From: Bradyrhizobium sp. Gha
GTDB taxonomy: Bacteria; Pseudomonadota; Alphaproteobacteria; Rhizobiales; Xanthobacteraceae
Assembly: GCF_900113735.1 (NCBI RefSeq)
Contig: NZ_FOQM01000006.1
Coordinates: forward strand, 1 to 64,000
Length of the DNA stretch: 64,000 nt
Direction: 5' to 3'
In this document: piece after piece, positions 10,288 through 18,189 of the stretch
Layout: each line of letters starts with the position of its first letter
Position numbering within the stretch: the stretch's first letter is position 1
Notes under the pieces: model-generated
Told to the model about the DNA's origin: nothing
The model's database searches: none
Seen by the model: the letters and a program-made list of their open reading frames with translations, nothing else
Position numbers and translations under genes: made by a program

Positions 10288-10590
10288 ATGAGCGCCCTGA
10301 CCAATGCCCTGATCGCGCTCGGCGCCGTCGGCGTGGTTGGTTATGCCCTGATCACCCATTTGCAGAACCGCGTGCCACGTCCGCGCGCCCGAACGGGTGG
10401 CGACGGCAGCGGAAGCGGCGACAGCTATTCGGGTACGTCGAGTGACATCTTTTCATTGGGAAGCTGGTTCTCCAGCGACAGTTCCGGAAGTTCGACCGAC
10501 AGCGGCAGTTGCTCCGCCGGCGATAGCGGTAGCAGCGGCGGAGATTGCGGGGGCGGTGGCGATGGCGGGAGCGGCGGGGTCAGCGATTAA
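10288..10590 (+). CDS. Small membrane protein with Ser/Gly/Asp-rich tail
   Basis: No family was recognised. The product of 100 residues starts at ATG 10288 behind GGGAGACGAGG. One hydrophobic span (about 3-22, NALIALGAVGVVGYALI) is followed by a short basic stretch (about 28-35). The remaining 60 residues are nearly all Ser, Gly and Asp with two cysteines. The layout is an N-terminal anchor with a flexible acidic tail. The frame opens at 10159 upstream, but the hydrophobic segment and ribosome site favour the later ATG. Low complexity makes homology searches unreliable. Confidence 0.55.
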   Translation: MSALTNALIALGAVGVVGYALITHLQNRVPRPRARTGGDGSGSGDSYSGTSSDIFSLGSWFSSDSSGSSTDSGSCSAGDSGSSGGDCGGGGDGGSGGVSD

Positions 10591-10629
10591 GCCGGTCGGG
10601 GATTATCTTGATCCGGCGCAACGTCCTGC

Positions 10630-10678
10630 TTTAGAGCCGTTCTAGACTGCCTGCGGGCCAGTTTGGAATAGCTTGAAA
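10630..10678. promoter_or_regulatory. Possible Irr (ICE-type) sites upstream of bfd
   Basis: TTTAGAGCCGTTCTAGA (10630-10646) matches the inverted-repeat ICE pattern TTTAGAA-N3-TTCTAAA with two mismatches. A weaker copy, TTTGGAATAGCTTGAAA, follows at 10662-10678. They lie 78-126 bases before the bfd start. A perfect site precedes bfr at 11103-11119, which makes iron-dependent control by Irr plausible here too. Confidence 0.45.
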
Positions 10679-10755
10679 TACCGATTTTTCCTTTTGCATC
10701 CGGGCGGCCCCTTAAATATCGATGATGACGCATCACCGAAGGGCCGCCCGCTTCC

Positions 10756-11028
10756 ATGATCGTTTGTTCCTGTAACGTGCTGAGCGACGACGACATCCGC
10801 GCCGCCGTCGCCGAGTCCGACGATGCTGTGCGTCATGCCAAGCAGGTCTATGGATGCCTCGGCTGCAGCGCCGAGTGCGGCCGGTGCGCCCGCACCATCA
10901 AGGCGATCATCGACGAAGCGCTCGGCCCTTGCGCCGCTTCGTGCTGTTCCGGCTGCCCGCACAGCCACACCGTGGCCGCCAATGATGAGACGGCCGATCC
11001 CGTCCAGTTCGCTCTCGCGGCCTGCTGA
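10756..11028 (+). CDS. bfd: Bacterioferritin-associated ferredoxin
   Basis: This 90-residue protein starts MIVCSCNVLSDDDI, the Bfd N-terminus. Cysteines 4, 6, 41 and 44 (CxC and CGRC) match the [2Fe-2S] ligands of the family. Bfd passes electrons to bacterioferritin to reduce and release stored iron. It lies 134 bases upstream of bfr on the same strand, which fits. The protein is longer than E. coli Bfd (64 residues): a tail from about 60 holds further cysteines and histidines (CAASCCSGCPHSH). Two extra cysteines, 34 and 37, precede CGRC. The tail could bind metal; that is inference. Confidence 0.9.
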   Translation: MIVCSCNVLSDDDIRAAVAESDDAVRHAKQVYGCLGCSAECGRCARTIKAIIDEALGPCAASCCSGCPHSHTVAANDETADPVQFALAAC

Positions 11029-11102
11029 AAGAGCTTCCGCAACTTCGGCTCGGCTTTTCCACGGCTGCGTCCTGTCGCTAATTGCTCTCATGTCTGATCT
11101 CA

Positions 11103-11119
11103 TTTAGAAGCGTTCTAAA
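11103..11119. promoter_or_regulatory. ICE box (Irr-binding site) of bfr
   Basis: TTTAGAAGCGTTCTAAA is a perfect 7-base inverted repeat around 3 bases, 43 bases before the bfr start. It matches the iron control element bound by Irr in Bradyrhizobium and other rhizobia. Irr accumulates when iron and haem are scarce and represses iron-storage genes, which fits a site over the bfr promoter. Confidence 0.85.
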
Positions 11120-11162
11120 ATCGGGTAGGTCCGATTTTGGACTGCAAGAGCTGGAGTGAACC

Positions 11163-11651
11163 ATGCAGGGCGACGCAAAAGTCATCGACTATCTCAACAA
11201 GGCGCTGCGTCACGAGCTGACTGCGATCAATCAGTACTGGCTGCACTACCGGTTCCTCGACAATTGGGGCCTCCTCGACATGGCCAAGGTCTGGCGCAAG
11301 GAATCCATCGAGGAGATGGAGCACGCCGACAAGCTCACTGCGCGCATCCTGTTCTTCGACGGCTTCCCGAACATGCAGGTGCTCGATCCCCTGCGCATTG
11401 GCCAGAATGTCAAGGAAATCATCGAATGCGATCTCGCCGCTGAAATGAGCGCGCGCGCGCTCTACCAGGAAGCGGCGACCTACTGCCACGGCGTCAAGGA
11501 CTACGTCACGCGCGACCTGTTCGAGAAGCTGATGAGCGACGAGGAGCACCACATCGACTTCCTAGAAACCCAGCTTGATTTGATCGGCCGCATTGGCCTC
11601 GAACTCTACACACAGAAGCATGTTGGCGGGCTCGAGGGCGAGGGACACTAG
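11163..11651 (+). CDS. bfr: Bacterioferritin
   Basis: The 162-residue product matches bacterioferritin over its full length. Ferroxidase ligands are all in place: Glu18, Glu51, His54, Glu94, Glu127 and His130. Met52 is the axial haem ligand of the subunit interface. Twenty-four subunits form a shell that oxidises Fe(II) and stores it as ferric mineral. GAGCTGGAG precedes the ATG. The perfect ICE box upstream points to Irr control, and a strong terminator follows the gene, so bfr is probably a separate unit from bfd. Confidence 0.96.
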   Translation: MQGDAKVIDYLNKALRHELTAINQYWLHYRFLDNWGLLDMAKVWRKESIEEMEHADKLTARILFFDGFPNMQVLDPLRIGQNVKEIIECDLAAEMSARALYQEAATYCHGVKDYVTRDLFEKLMSDEEHHIDFLETQLDLIGRIGLELYTQKHVGGLEGEGH

Positions 11652-11682
11652 CCTCGGCGTCCATGTCAGCAGCACACTTCAA

Positions 11683-11712
11683 TGTCGTCCCGGCCTTCCG
11701 GGGCGACATTTT
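11683..11712 (+). terminator. Rho-independent terminator of bfr
   Basis: TGTCGTCCCGG pairs with CCGGGGCGACA (one G-T pair) around a 4-base loop and is followed by TTTT (11709-11712). Confidence 0.85.
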
Positions 11713-11726
11713 AGTTTGGGCGCTCG

Positions 11727-12329
11727 TTACAATTGCGTCTTGTAACGCTCTTCAACGATCTCCTGGCTTTCCGGCTCGCCGAGACCGGTCTGGTCGTGGA
11801 TGACCTGGCTGATGCTCGGAATTACCGAGCGCTGCACCTTCTCCGGTGACCACAGCTTTGAGCGCATCAACGCCTTGCCGCAATGGAAATAGACCTCGCT
11901 GACGGCGACATTCAAGACCGCGCGTGGGGGCTTTCCGAACTCAACCATCGAGGCGAGCAGATCCGGATCGGCCGAAAGCGTACCGCGCCCGCCGACGCGC
12001 AGCGTCTCATCGATGCCGGGTACGAAGAACAACATATGGACGAAGCCCGAGCCCTCGACGACGTTGCGAAAACTGTCGATGCGGTTGTTGCCGGCACGGT
12101 CCGGCATCAGCAATTGATTCGGGCCAGCGACATGGACAAAGCCAACGCAGCCACCACGCGGTGAGGCATCGACGCTGCCATCGAGGCCTGATGTCGCGAG
12201 CACGCAGAACGGCGACATTTCGATGAATTTCCTCGCATGCAGGTCGATCGCAGGACGCGCTTTCGCGATCACGCGCGGCGTCGGTTTCGCATAGATGGTG
12301 GCGAGGTCTTCGGCGCAAAGATCGGTCAA
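11727..12329 (-). CDS. Pyridoxamine 5'-phosphate oxidase-like FMN-binding protein
   Basis: The protein resembles the PPOX-type split beta-barrel group annotated as MSMEG_1061-like. Core elements are FCVLATSGLDGSVDASPRG (about 39-57) and the later NNRIDSFRNV segment that binds flavin phosphate in this fold. The substrate is unknown; relatives bind FMN or F420 and reduce small molecules. No ATG lies near the N-terminus. A TTG at 12329 is preceded by GGAGG at a 7-base spacing and gives 200 residues, starting TDLCAEDLATIY. A further TTG at 12386 has no ribosome site. It lies 128 bases downstream of the hydrolase gene on the same strand. Confidence 0.8.
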   Translation of the reverse strand: MTDLCAEDLATIYAKPTPRVIAKARPAIDLHARKFIEMSPFCVLATSGLDGSVDASPRGGCVGFVHVAGPNQLLMPDRAGNNRIDSFRNVVEGSGFVHMLFFVPGIDETLRVGGRGTLSADPDLLASMVEFGKPPRAVLNVAVSEVYFHCGKALMRSKLWSPEKVQRSVIPSISQVIHDQTGLGEPESQEIVEERYKTQL

Positions 12330-12457
12330 CGGCGTGCCTCCGCATCGGTTCGCAGCCAAACTACCCGATCGGCTGTTCCCAGCCAACGGAATCCCAGCCG
12401 CCTCCGCGGGTACGAGCGACTGATAATGATGGCGCTGCCGCGAGTTCCGACGAAAGC

Positions 12458-13519
12458 CTACATCGTGCGCTGCGGCGCGTTTTGCAGCAATTGCCGGAGT
12501 TGCTCGCTGTAGAATTTTGCGTTGGCGGTGGTGCCGTGGCCGCGCGTCTCGGTGCTTGCGGGGATGAGATACAGCTTGCCGTTCTTGACCCGTTTCATCG
12601 CGGCGTCCGTGATGCCGGTCTCGGGAGGGTTGCGCTCGTCATCGGCAGAATTGATCAGCAGCAGCGAAGCCTCGATTGCCTCCAGCTTCTCGGCGGCATT
12701 GTAGTCGTGCGAGGAGTCCCACTGGTAGACGTAGTCGTTGGCATCCGCCGTGATCGGCGTCGCAAGGCGCTCCGTGACGATCTCATCGGCCTTGGCCGCG
12801 GTCGGCGCCTGTTGCTGATAGGCCAGCGTGCCGCCGCTGCTGGCGATGCCGTAGGCGGTGATGGCGTATTTCATCATGCGGGGCTGGCTGGTGTAGTTGC
12901 CGCCATTGTAATCCGGGTCGTTCCTGATGGTGTCGAGCATGATCCGCCTCAGCATCCAGTTCCGCGACGCCATCTCGGTCGGCTGCGAAGCCATCGGCAC
13001 CAGCGCGTCCATGTCCTTCGGATATTTCTCGCCCCACATCCAGGTCTGCATGCCGCCCATCGAATTGCCGATCACGAGCCGCAAGTGCTTGACGCCGAGG
13101 CCTTCGGTCACGAGGCGATGCTGCGCCTCGACCATGTCGTCGTAATCGTATTTCGGAAAGCTCGTTTTCATGCCGTCGGATGGCTTTGACGATCGGCCGT
13201 GACCGATCGCGTCTGGAATGATGATGTAATATCTGGATGCATCGAGCGGCTGTCCGGCCCCGAACAACTCGCCGGCGAAGGCCGGTGTCAGCATGCTCGC
13301 GCCCGAGCCACCGGTGCCGTGCAGCACCAGCACAGGTTGTCCGGTCGGCTCGCCAACGGTGGTGTAATGCAGCTTTAGTTCCGGCATGACCTCGCCGGTG
13401 TGGAACTTGAAATCCTTGGCGATCCAGTCGCCCTGCTTGGGTGCCGGATAATCGGATGCCACTGCCGACGTTGAGATCGACAGCAGAACGGCCGCCAGCG
13501 CCGCGCAAGAAGCTTTCAT
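12458..13519 (-). CDS. Secreted alpha/beta hydrolase, MetX-like fold
   Basis: The product of 353 residues has a signal peptide (about 1-22, ending AVA). The nucleophile elbow is GNSMGGMQ (Ser near 154), very close to homoserine O-acetyltransferases. The acid is probably Asp in NSADDERN (about 295) and the base His in TRGHGTT (about 329). HGTGGSG (about 69-75) forms the oxyanion region. True MetX enzymes are cytoplasmic, so the signal peptide and moderate similarity argue for a periplasmic esterase or acyltransferase of the same fold. The substrate is unknown. Both this gene and the PPOX-like gene run on the minus strand and may be cotranscribed. Confidence 0.85.
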   Translation of the reverse strand: MKASCAALAAVLLSISTSAVASDYPAPKQGDWIAKDFKFHTGEVMPELKLHYTTVGEPTGQPVLVLHGTGGSGASMLTPAFAGELFGAGQPLDASRYYIIIPDAIGHGRSSKPSDGMKTSFPKYDYDDMVEAQHRLVTEGLGVKHLRLVIGNSMGGMQTWMWGEKYPKDMDALVPMASQPTEMASRNWMLRRIMLDTIRNDPDYNGGNYTSQPRMMKYAITAYGIASSGGTLAYQQQAPTAAKADEIVTERLATPITADANDYVYQWDSSHDYNAAEKLEAIEASLLLINSADDERNPPETGITDAAMKRVKNGKLYLIPASTETRGHGTTANAKFYSEQLRQLLQNAPQRTM

Positions 13520-13653
13520 GTTCCTCTCCCTTGCGGCTCACACCCGGGCGGCCGCGTCGGCATGGACCTTAGCAGAATGGGCCGGAAGGATGTAGGATTT
13601 CGGCTCCGCCGATCGTCTTAAGAAGAAGCCGCCGGAGAGACTGGAGAGACTGC

Positions 13654-13920
13654 ATGTGCCGCAACATCAAGACGCTGTTCAATTTCGAGCCCCCGGCGAC
13701 GGAGCATGAGATCCATGCCAGCGCGATCCAGTTCGTGCGCAAGCTGTCAGGCTTCAACAAGCCTTCGCAGGCGAATGAACCGGCCTTCGATCGTGCGGTT
13801 GCGGAGGTCGCGGAAGCCGCGCGAAAACTTCTGACCTCGCTGCACACCCATGCACCGGCCCGCGACCGCGAGGTCGAGGCGGAGAAAGCGAAGGAGCGCT
13901 CGCGGCTGCGTTTCGGCTAG
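13654..13920 (+). CDS. DUF2277 family protein
   Basis: This 88-residue protein begins MCRNIKTLFNFEPPAT, the hallmark N-terminus of DUF2277. Cys2 and the phenylalanine-proline pair are part of the family signature. The rest is helical and charged, with a basic end (KERSRLRFG). No function is established for the family. No signal peptide is present, so it should be cytoplasmic. It is divergent from the hydrolase gene and may share the intergenic promoter region 13520-13653. Confidence 0.88.
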   Translation: MCRNIKTLFNFEPPATEHEIHASAIQFVRKLSGFNKPSQANEPAFDRAVAEVAEAARKLLTSLHTHAPARDREVEAEKAKERSRLRFG

Positions 13921-14004
13921 GTGCTACCGTGATCTGGCTCACGGAAGTGGCGACCGTCATGCGCAATGATGTCTGCCGGGGTTTTGACAACCCGGAGCAC
14001 GATC

Positions 14005-14220
14005 ATGAGCCGCCTTCTTCTTCCCCTGAAAGCAGGTGCCATCGTTTTCACGCTGTTGTGGACCGCGTGGATGATGTGGTGGAGCGGCTCGTTCTCGAGC
14101 GAGTACGTGGTGATCTTCGCCGTCTGTGGCGCTGCGGTCGGCTATCTCTGGTACCGCGCCATGCGCTGGCAGTTCGAGCGCATGGGCATGGTGCCGCACC
14201 GTGAGGACCAGGCGAAGTAG
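14005..14220 (+). CDS. Small membrane protein (71 aa)
   Basis: Starting at ATG 14005 behind CGGAGCACGATC, the product has two hydrophobic spans (about 8-26 and 32-50) joined by a short polar turn (SGSFSSE), then a basic amphipathic end. The two-helix hairpin suggests an inner-membrane protein. No family was recognised. The frame opens at 13966, but the earlier start lacks a ribosome site. Confidence 0.65.
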   Translation: MSRLLLPLKAGAIVFTLLWTAWMMWWSGSFSSEYVVIFAVCGAAVGYLWYRAMRWQFERMGMVPHREDQAK

Positions 14221-14228
14221 CCGCGCCG

Positions 14229-14738
14229 TTAGCCCTTGTGACCGCGCTTCTTCTTTTTCTTCTTTTTCCTGGGCTCGTCGCCTTCGGCTTCGTCGCTGGC
14301 GGCGTCGTCGTCGCTGACCCCGGCGTCTTCAGCCTCGTGGACCGCGGCTTCGAGGGCGGCGCGCTCGGCGGCCTCCTGCTCGCGCCGGCGGCGGCGTTCG
14401 TCCCAGGCGTCGAACAGCTGCTCCAGCCACGGCAGAATCTGCTCGATCGACGGCAATTGGCCGGCCGGACCGGCCTCGCCGCGCGGACCCTGAGGACCGG
14501 CGGGGCCTTGCGGGCCGGCGGCTCCGCGCGGACCGGGTTCGCCTGGTTTGCCCGGCAGACCGGCCTTGCCTTGTGGACCGGCCTTTCCGGCTGGTCCCGG
14601 CTTGCCCTGCGGGCCGGGTTTGCCGCGTGCGCCGTCAGAGCCGCGCTTGCCCGGATGACCCTGCGGTCCCGGCCGTCCCGGCTCGCCCTGCCGCCCGCGC
14701 GGACCCGGAGGTCCCTGCCGTCCCTGATCGTCTGCCAC
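14229..14738 (-). CDS. Collagen-like protein with acidic segment and lysine tail
   Basis: From a GTG start at 14738, preceded by AGAAGGAG at 7 bases, the product has 169 residues. Roughly residues 6-95 are about 29 uninterrupted Gly-X-Y triplets rich in Pro at X and Pro, Gln, Lys or Arg at Y, as in bacterial collagens. A hydrophobic helix follows (about 97-112, [17 protein letters not shown]) that could trimerise the chains. Next come an Arg/Glu coiled-coil-like part, an acidic Asp/Glu/Ala stretch (about 135-155) and seven consecutive lysines near the end. No signal peptide is visible, so secretion is uncertain. It converges on the small membrane-protein gene, 8 bases from its stop. An ATG at 14759 is the alternative start. 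Confidence 0.75.
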   Translation of the reverse strand: MADDQGRQGPPGPRGRQGEPGRPGPQGHPGKRGSDGARGKPGPQGKPGPAGKAGPQGKAGLPGKPGEPGPRGAAGPQGPAGPQGPRGEAGPAGQLPSIEQILPWLEQLFDAWDERRRRREQEAAERAALEAAVHEAEDAGVSDDDAASDEAEGDEPRKKKKKKKRGHKG

Positions 14739-14857
14739 GCCACCGCTCCTTCTGCGCACGCAAGCTACTTAGCGGCGTTTGACGACAGCAGCAATTCCGC
14801 CCACGCATCATGCCGGGCTGGACAACATCGATCGGCGGACGGCGCGGCCCTCACGCG

Positions 14858-15106
14858 TCAATCGTGATAGGTCGGGACCTCGATGCCGGACGCCGCGTAG
14901 GTCCTGATCTTGTTGCGCAGCGTGCGCACAGACAGGCCGAGCACGCGCGAGGCACGCGTGCGATTGCCGTCGCAGCGTGCAAGCGTCTGGAGCACGAGCT
15001 CGCGCTCGACCTCGCCGACGGTCGCACCGATCAGCAGCGGAACGATCTCGTTGGGCGCTAGGAAATTTGCGCCCTGCTCGGACGCGGCGACATAAACATT
15101 GGTCAT
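14858..15106 (-). CDS. Orphan Fis-type helix-turn-helix protein, FlbD C-terminus-like
   Basis: The 82-residue protein starts at ATG 15106, with GGGGAG 7 bases upstream. Residues about 30-78 form a Fis-type DNA-binding domain: VGEVERELVLQTLARCDGNR then ASRVLGLSVRTLRNKI, closely resembling the C-terminal domain of the flagellar regulator FlbD. There is no receiver or AAA+ domain, so it cannot activate sigma-54 on its own. It may be a free DNA-binding protein, a nucleoid protein or a competitor of a full-length FlbD-like regulator. No flagellar genes are seen in the window. Confidence 0.8.
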   Translation of the reverse strand: MTNVYVAASEQGANFLAPNEIVPLLIGATVGEVERELVLQTLARCDGNRTRASRVLGLSVRTLRNKIRTYAASGIEVPTYHD

Positions 15107-15303
15107 CAATGAACTCCCCGATCAACGCCCGCTTTCATCGTTGGAAGCGGATCGAGAACAAACGACCCCCAAGCCGTAGATCTACGGTGGGCGAGTTTGG
15201 TTAACGCAAGGTTAACCGCGAGACATCGCACGAATTGACCTTGGGAATGCCGCCGCGCCGCCGCGATTGGCGCAAAATGCATAGCAAGGTGGCCCGATCT
15301 CGC

Positions 15304-16071
15304 TCACACGTTCAGATATCCGCCGTCCACCATCACGATCGTTCCCGTGACATAGGCCGACAGGTCCGACGCAAGGAAGAGCGCGGGACCGACGATGTCC
15401 TCGGGCTTGCCGGCGCGTGCGAGCGGGGTGTGGTCGACGAAGGCCTGTACCAGCGCCGGATTGGTGGCGCGCACATTGGCGTTGAGGTTGGTCTCGATGA
15501 AGCCCGGGCCGATCGCGTTGACGCGCACGCCTTCCTTGCCGAGCTCGACTGCGAGTGCCTTGGTGAAGCCCAGCACACCGTGCTTCGAGGTCGTGTACGC
15601 CGCCGAGCTTGGTGTCCGCAGATGCATGAATGACTGGATCGAGCCGATATTGACGATGCGGCCCTTGCTGGCGCGCAGGGGAGCGAGGAAGGCCTGCGTC
15701 ATGTTGAAGACGCCGTTGAGGTTGAGCGAGATGATGTCGTTCCAGTCCTTCGCCACCGCTTCGGTCTCGGCGGTGAAGGCGTTGCGGCGGGTGATGCCGG
15801 CATTGTTGACGAGGATCGAGACCTGCCCGACTTTCTCGGCGACCTGCTTCGCCAGCGCAAAGCAATCGTCGCGCCGGGTCACGTCGAGCGCAAAGCTTTC
15901 GGCCTTGCCGCCGGCCTTGCGGATCTCCTCGGCGGCCTCGGCGACCGTGTCGGCGTTGACGTCGAGCAGCACGACTTGCGCGCCCTCGCGGGCGTAGCCG
16001 GCGGCGATCGCCCGGCCGATGCCGGAGCCTGCACCCGTGACGACGGCGATGTGGTTTGCGAGCAATGCCAT
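15304..16071 (-). CDS. SDR family oxidoreductase
   Basis: The 255-residue product is a classical short-chain dehydrogenase. It has TGAGSGIG (about 12-19), Asp37 at the end of the second strand (favouring NAD), NNAG (about 88-91), catalytic Ser in NIGSIQS (about 141) and YTTSK (about 156-160). The ending PSSAAYTTSKHG and the long ANPLA-free C-terminus resemble gluconate 5-dehydrogenase-like members, but the substrate is not fixed. It stands alone; the divergent neighbour is the J-domain gene. Confidence 0.88.
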   Translation of the reverse strand: MALLANHIAVVTGAGSGIGRAIAAGYAREGAQVVLLDVNADTVAEAAEEIRKAGGKAESFALDVTRRDDCFALAKQVAEKVGQVSILVNNAGITRRNAFTAETEAVAKDWNDIISLNLNGVFNMTQAFLAPLRASKGRIVNIGSIQSFMHLRTPSSAAYTTSKHGVLGFTKALAVELGKEGVRVNAIGPGFIETNLNANVRATNPALVQAFVDHTPLARAGKPEDIVGPALFLASDLSAYVTGTIVMVDGGYLNV

Positions 16072-16182
16072 GGCGATTTCCTTCCGGATTCGTTTCTAAG
16101 TTTCATGAAAGGCTAACTCGAAATTAAGGGGTCGGAAACGGCGGCCTTGGCATACTGATTTCCGTTGCTAAACGTTGCGCGC

Positions 16183-16668
16183 ATGATGGAACGGCTGGAA
16201 TCCTGGAAACTCGCTCTCGAGCGGCTGCGGTCGGCGGACGGCGCCGATTGGGCCGAGGGCGCCCGGCTGGTGGCCGAGATCATCAGGATGAGCACCGATG
16301 TGATGTTGCGGCAGGCCGCCGAGCAGGCGCTGCCTGTGCTGCGCCAGGCCGCGGACAATGACGACCACGGCGTCGCGCTGGCGGCACGGCGCCGCGTCGG
16401 GGTGATTCTCGACGTCGTCCACGATCTGACGGCGCCACGCTTCGGCCGGCGCAACGCGGCACCGAAGAAACTGTCGAGCGAGGATCGTGCGCGCAAGATG
16501 CTCGGCCTGCCGCTCGCGGTGCAGCTCACCTGCGACGACATCAACCAGGCCTATCGCCGTGCCGCCAAGGGCATGCATCCCGACCAGGGCGGCAGCGCTC
16601 AGGCCTTCATCGACCTCTCCGCCGCGCGCGATGTTCTGATCCATCCCGGCGCGCACAAGGACGCGTGA
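16183..16668 (+). CDS. Short J-domain (DnaJ-like) protein
   Basis: From ATG 16183 (a second ATG follows at once) the protein has 161 residues. A C-terminal J domain spans about 118-155: the helix CDDINQAYRRAAKGMHPDQGG contains the HPD tripeptide needed to stimulate Hsp70 ATPase. The 110 residues before it are helical, basic near RRRVGVILD and unrelated to known DnaJ parts. Only the C-terminal part of the domain after HPD is short, so it is a minimal type III J protein. It probably recruits DnaK to one specific client. Confidence 0.82.
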   Translation: MMERLESWKLALERLRSADGADWAEGARLVAEIIRMSTDVMLRQAAEQALPVLRQAADNDDHGVALAARRRVGVILDVVHDLTAPRFGRRNAAPKKLSSEDRARKMLGLPLAVQLTCDDINQAYRRAAKGMHPDQGGSAQAFIDLSAARDVLIHPGAHKDA

Positions 16669-16693
16669 CGACGCTCGGCTCGCCTGCGAGGTA

Positions 16694-16737
16694 GAAAAAC
16701 GCCCGGGCAAGGATGCTGGCATCGCATCCTTGCCCGG
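16694..16737 (-). terminator. Rho-independent terminator
   Basis: CCGGGCAAGGATGC (16703-16716) pairs perfectly with GCATCCTTGCCCGG (16724-16737). On the minus strand the stem is followed by TTTTT (16699-16695), so it ends the gene at 16797. It also lies just after the J-domain gene and may stop transcription from both sides. Confidence 0.88.
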
Positions 16738-16796
16738 CCCTTGTCGTCCGCCGATCGAATCCTACCAGCTGCAGTGGCCGGCCTTCAACGACCCGC

Positions 16797-17057
16797 TCAG
16801 AGCGTGCAGCGGCGCTCGGCGCGCATCTTGATCTGGAGGTCCGAGGCCTCCGTGAAAGTGGGGAGCGGCTTGCTGACGACCTTGTAGGTCGAGACGCCCC
16901 ACTGGAGCGGCTTGTAACGGAGGTCCTCGTTCCAGACCTGGCAGATGCCGGTGTTGTCCCAGCGGATCACGTAATAGCCGGTCTTTGCGGACGCGGGCAC
17001 GGCGAAGACGGAGCTGGCGATGCCGGCGACGGCACAAAGGGCGAAAACGCGATGCAT
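16797..17057 (-). CDS. Small secreted hypothetical protein
   Basis: Starting at ATG 17057, with AGGAGA upstream, the product has 86 residues with a signal peptide of about 24 (ending ASA). The mature part begins KTGYYVIRWDNTGICQVWN and contains two cysteines (in GICQVW and ERRCTL) that could pair in the periplasm. No family was recognised. The frame opens at 17132, but those residues are basic and unlike a leader. Confidence 0.7.
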   Translation of the reverse strand: MHRVFALCAVAGIASSVFAVPASAKTGYYVIRWDNTGICQVWNEDLRYKPLQWGVSTYKVVSKPLPTFTEASDLQIKMRAERRCTL

Positions 17058-17591
17058 GAAAAAAAATCTCCTGATGGGAACGTGACGAGGAAACTGGTGC
17101 GGCAAAACCGCGCCTCTGGCAAGCCGCCGCACGGCCGTTCACGGATATGTCAGGAGCGGGCCGCGTGCTCCGATGCGAAAGCGCGAAACAACCCCATGCA
17201 CAGTAACAATCGATGGTCAGCCGTAATTTTGGTAAACCGAAATTATTTCTTGACCCGTCGGGCAAAACACCGGCAGGATGGCATGGTGGGATGATGCGGC
17301 CCGTGCTGAACCGCGGCTTGCTTCGCCTCTCTCTCGTGCCGCCCGTTTGCGGGAGGTGAGAATCCATCCACCCCGTCATTGCGAGCGCAGCGAAGCAATC
17401 CAGACTGCCTCTGCGGAAGAATTCTGGATTTGCTTCGCTGCGCTCGCAATGACGGAGGATGGGGACTTTTCGGGCATCCAGCTGCCAGCTCACTTGCGGA
17501 CGCTCCCCCCTTCATGTTGCCGCCGCGATCGATCGGGTAAATTGCGGTTTCTGATTCGCAATCCCCGTAAACAAGCCTCCGGAGACGCCCC
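17058..17591. other. Gene-free region holding palindromic repeat
   Basis: No convincing gene was found here. The left part is the promoter and leader side of the minus-strand secreted protein. The right part holds a family A palindromic repeat at 17375-17454 and then the leader of the gene at 17592. Confidence 0.6.
17375..17454. repeat. Palindromic intergenic repeat, family A
   Basis: GTCATTGCGAGCGCAGCGAA on the left pairs with TTCGCTGCGCTCGCAATGAC on the right across a short loop, a long, nearly perfect hairpin. Related copies occur at 29881-29966 and 50018-50104. Confidence 0.85.
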
Positions 17592-18026
17592 ATGAAGTTT
17601 GCTTCCACCTTGCGCGCCGCGCTCGTCGCCATGGCCGCGCTGGCCGGCCTCACGACCTCGGCGATGGCCGATGGCGGCACCGTGGTGCTGACGATCTACA
17701 AGGCGGGCTGGATCATCGGCGGTTCGGGCGGCTCGGGCGTGCTGAACTTCCACGGCCGCTCCTATGCGCTCTCGACCGGCGGGCTCGATTACGGCCTCGT
17801 CTTCGGTGGCTCCAAGACCGTGCTGCGCGGCCGTGTCTCGAACATCATCAGGCCCTCCGATGTCGCCGGCGTTTACGGTGCGGCCGGTGCCGGCCTCGCC
17901 GTCGGCCGCGGCGCCCGCGCCATCGTGCTGACCAACCAGAAGGGCGCGGTGCTGGAGCTGTCGGGCTATCAGACCGGGCTGATGGCGAATGCGGATCTGA
18001 GCGGGCTTGCGATCACGATGCGGTAA
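17592..18026 (+). CDS. Secreted glycine-rich hypothetical protein
   Basis: The 144-residue product has a signal peptide (about 1-26, ending AMA). The mature domain is beta-rich with many glycines: WIIGGSGGSGVLNFHGRSY, then GLDYGLVFGGSKT, RGRVSNI and a closing LSGLAITM. No named family was recognised with certainty; the pattern slightly recalls the C-terminal part of SYLF/Ysc84 lipid-binding proteins. CGGAG lies upstream of the ATG. It is probably periplasmic. It stands alone between two palindromic repeats. Confidence 0.7.
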   Translation: MKFASTLRAALVAMAALAGLTTSAMADGGTVVLTIYKAGWIIGGSGGSGVLNFHGRSYALSTGGLDYGLVFGGSKTVLRGRVSNIIRPSDVAGVYGAAGAGLAVGRGARAIVLTNQKGAVLELSGYQTGLMANADLSGLAITMR

Positions 18027-18034
18027 GCGGTGCC

Positions 18035-18174
18035 GTAGGGTGGGTTAGCGTCGCGACTGCGCGAAGCGCGGTCGTGATGCGTAACCCACCTCTTTGGTTT
18101 CCGCGGTGACAGAAGTGGTGGGCTACGCCGAGCGGTTTGCGCTTCGCGCAATCCGCAGGGCTACTAACCCACCC
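18035..18174. repeat. Palindromic intergenic repeat, family D
   Basis: The element opens with GTAGGGTGGGTTAGC and has inner GCGTAACCCACC and an inverted closing segment (CTAACCCACCC). Related copies lie at 20341-20490 and 21026-21240. Confidence 0.8.
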
Positions 18175-18189
18175 GACGAGACCGGCGCC

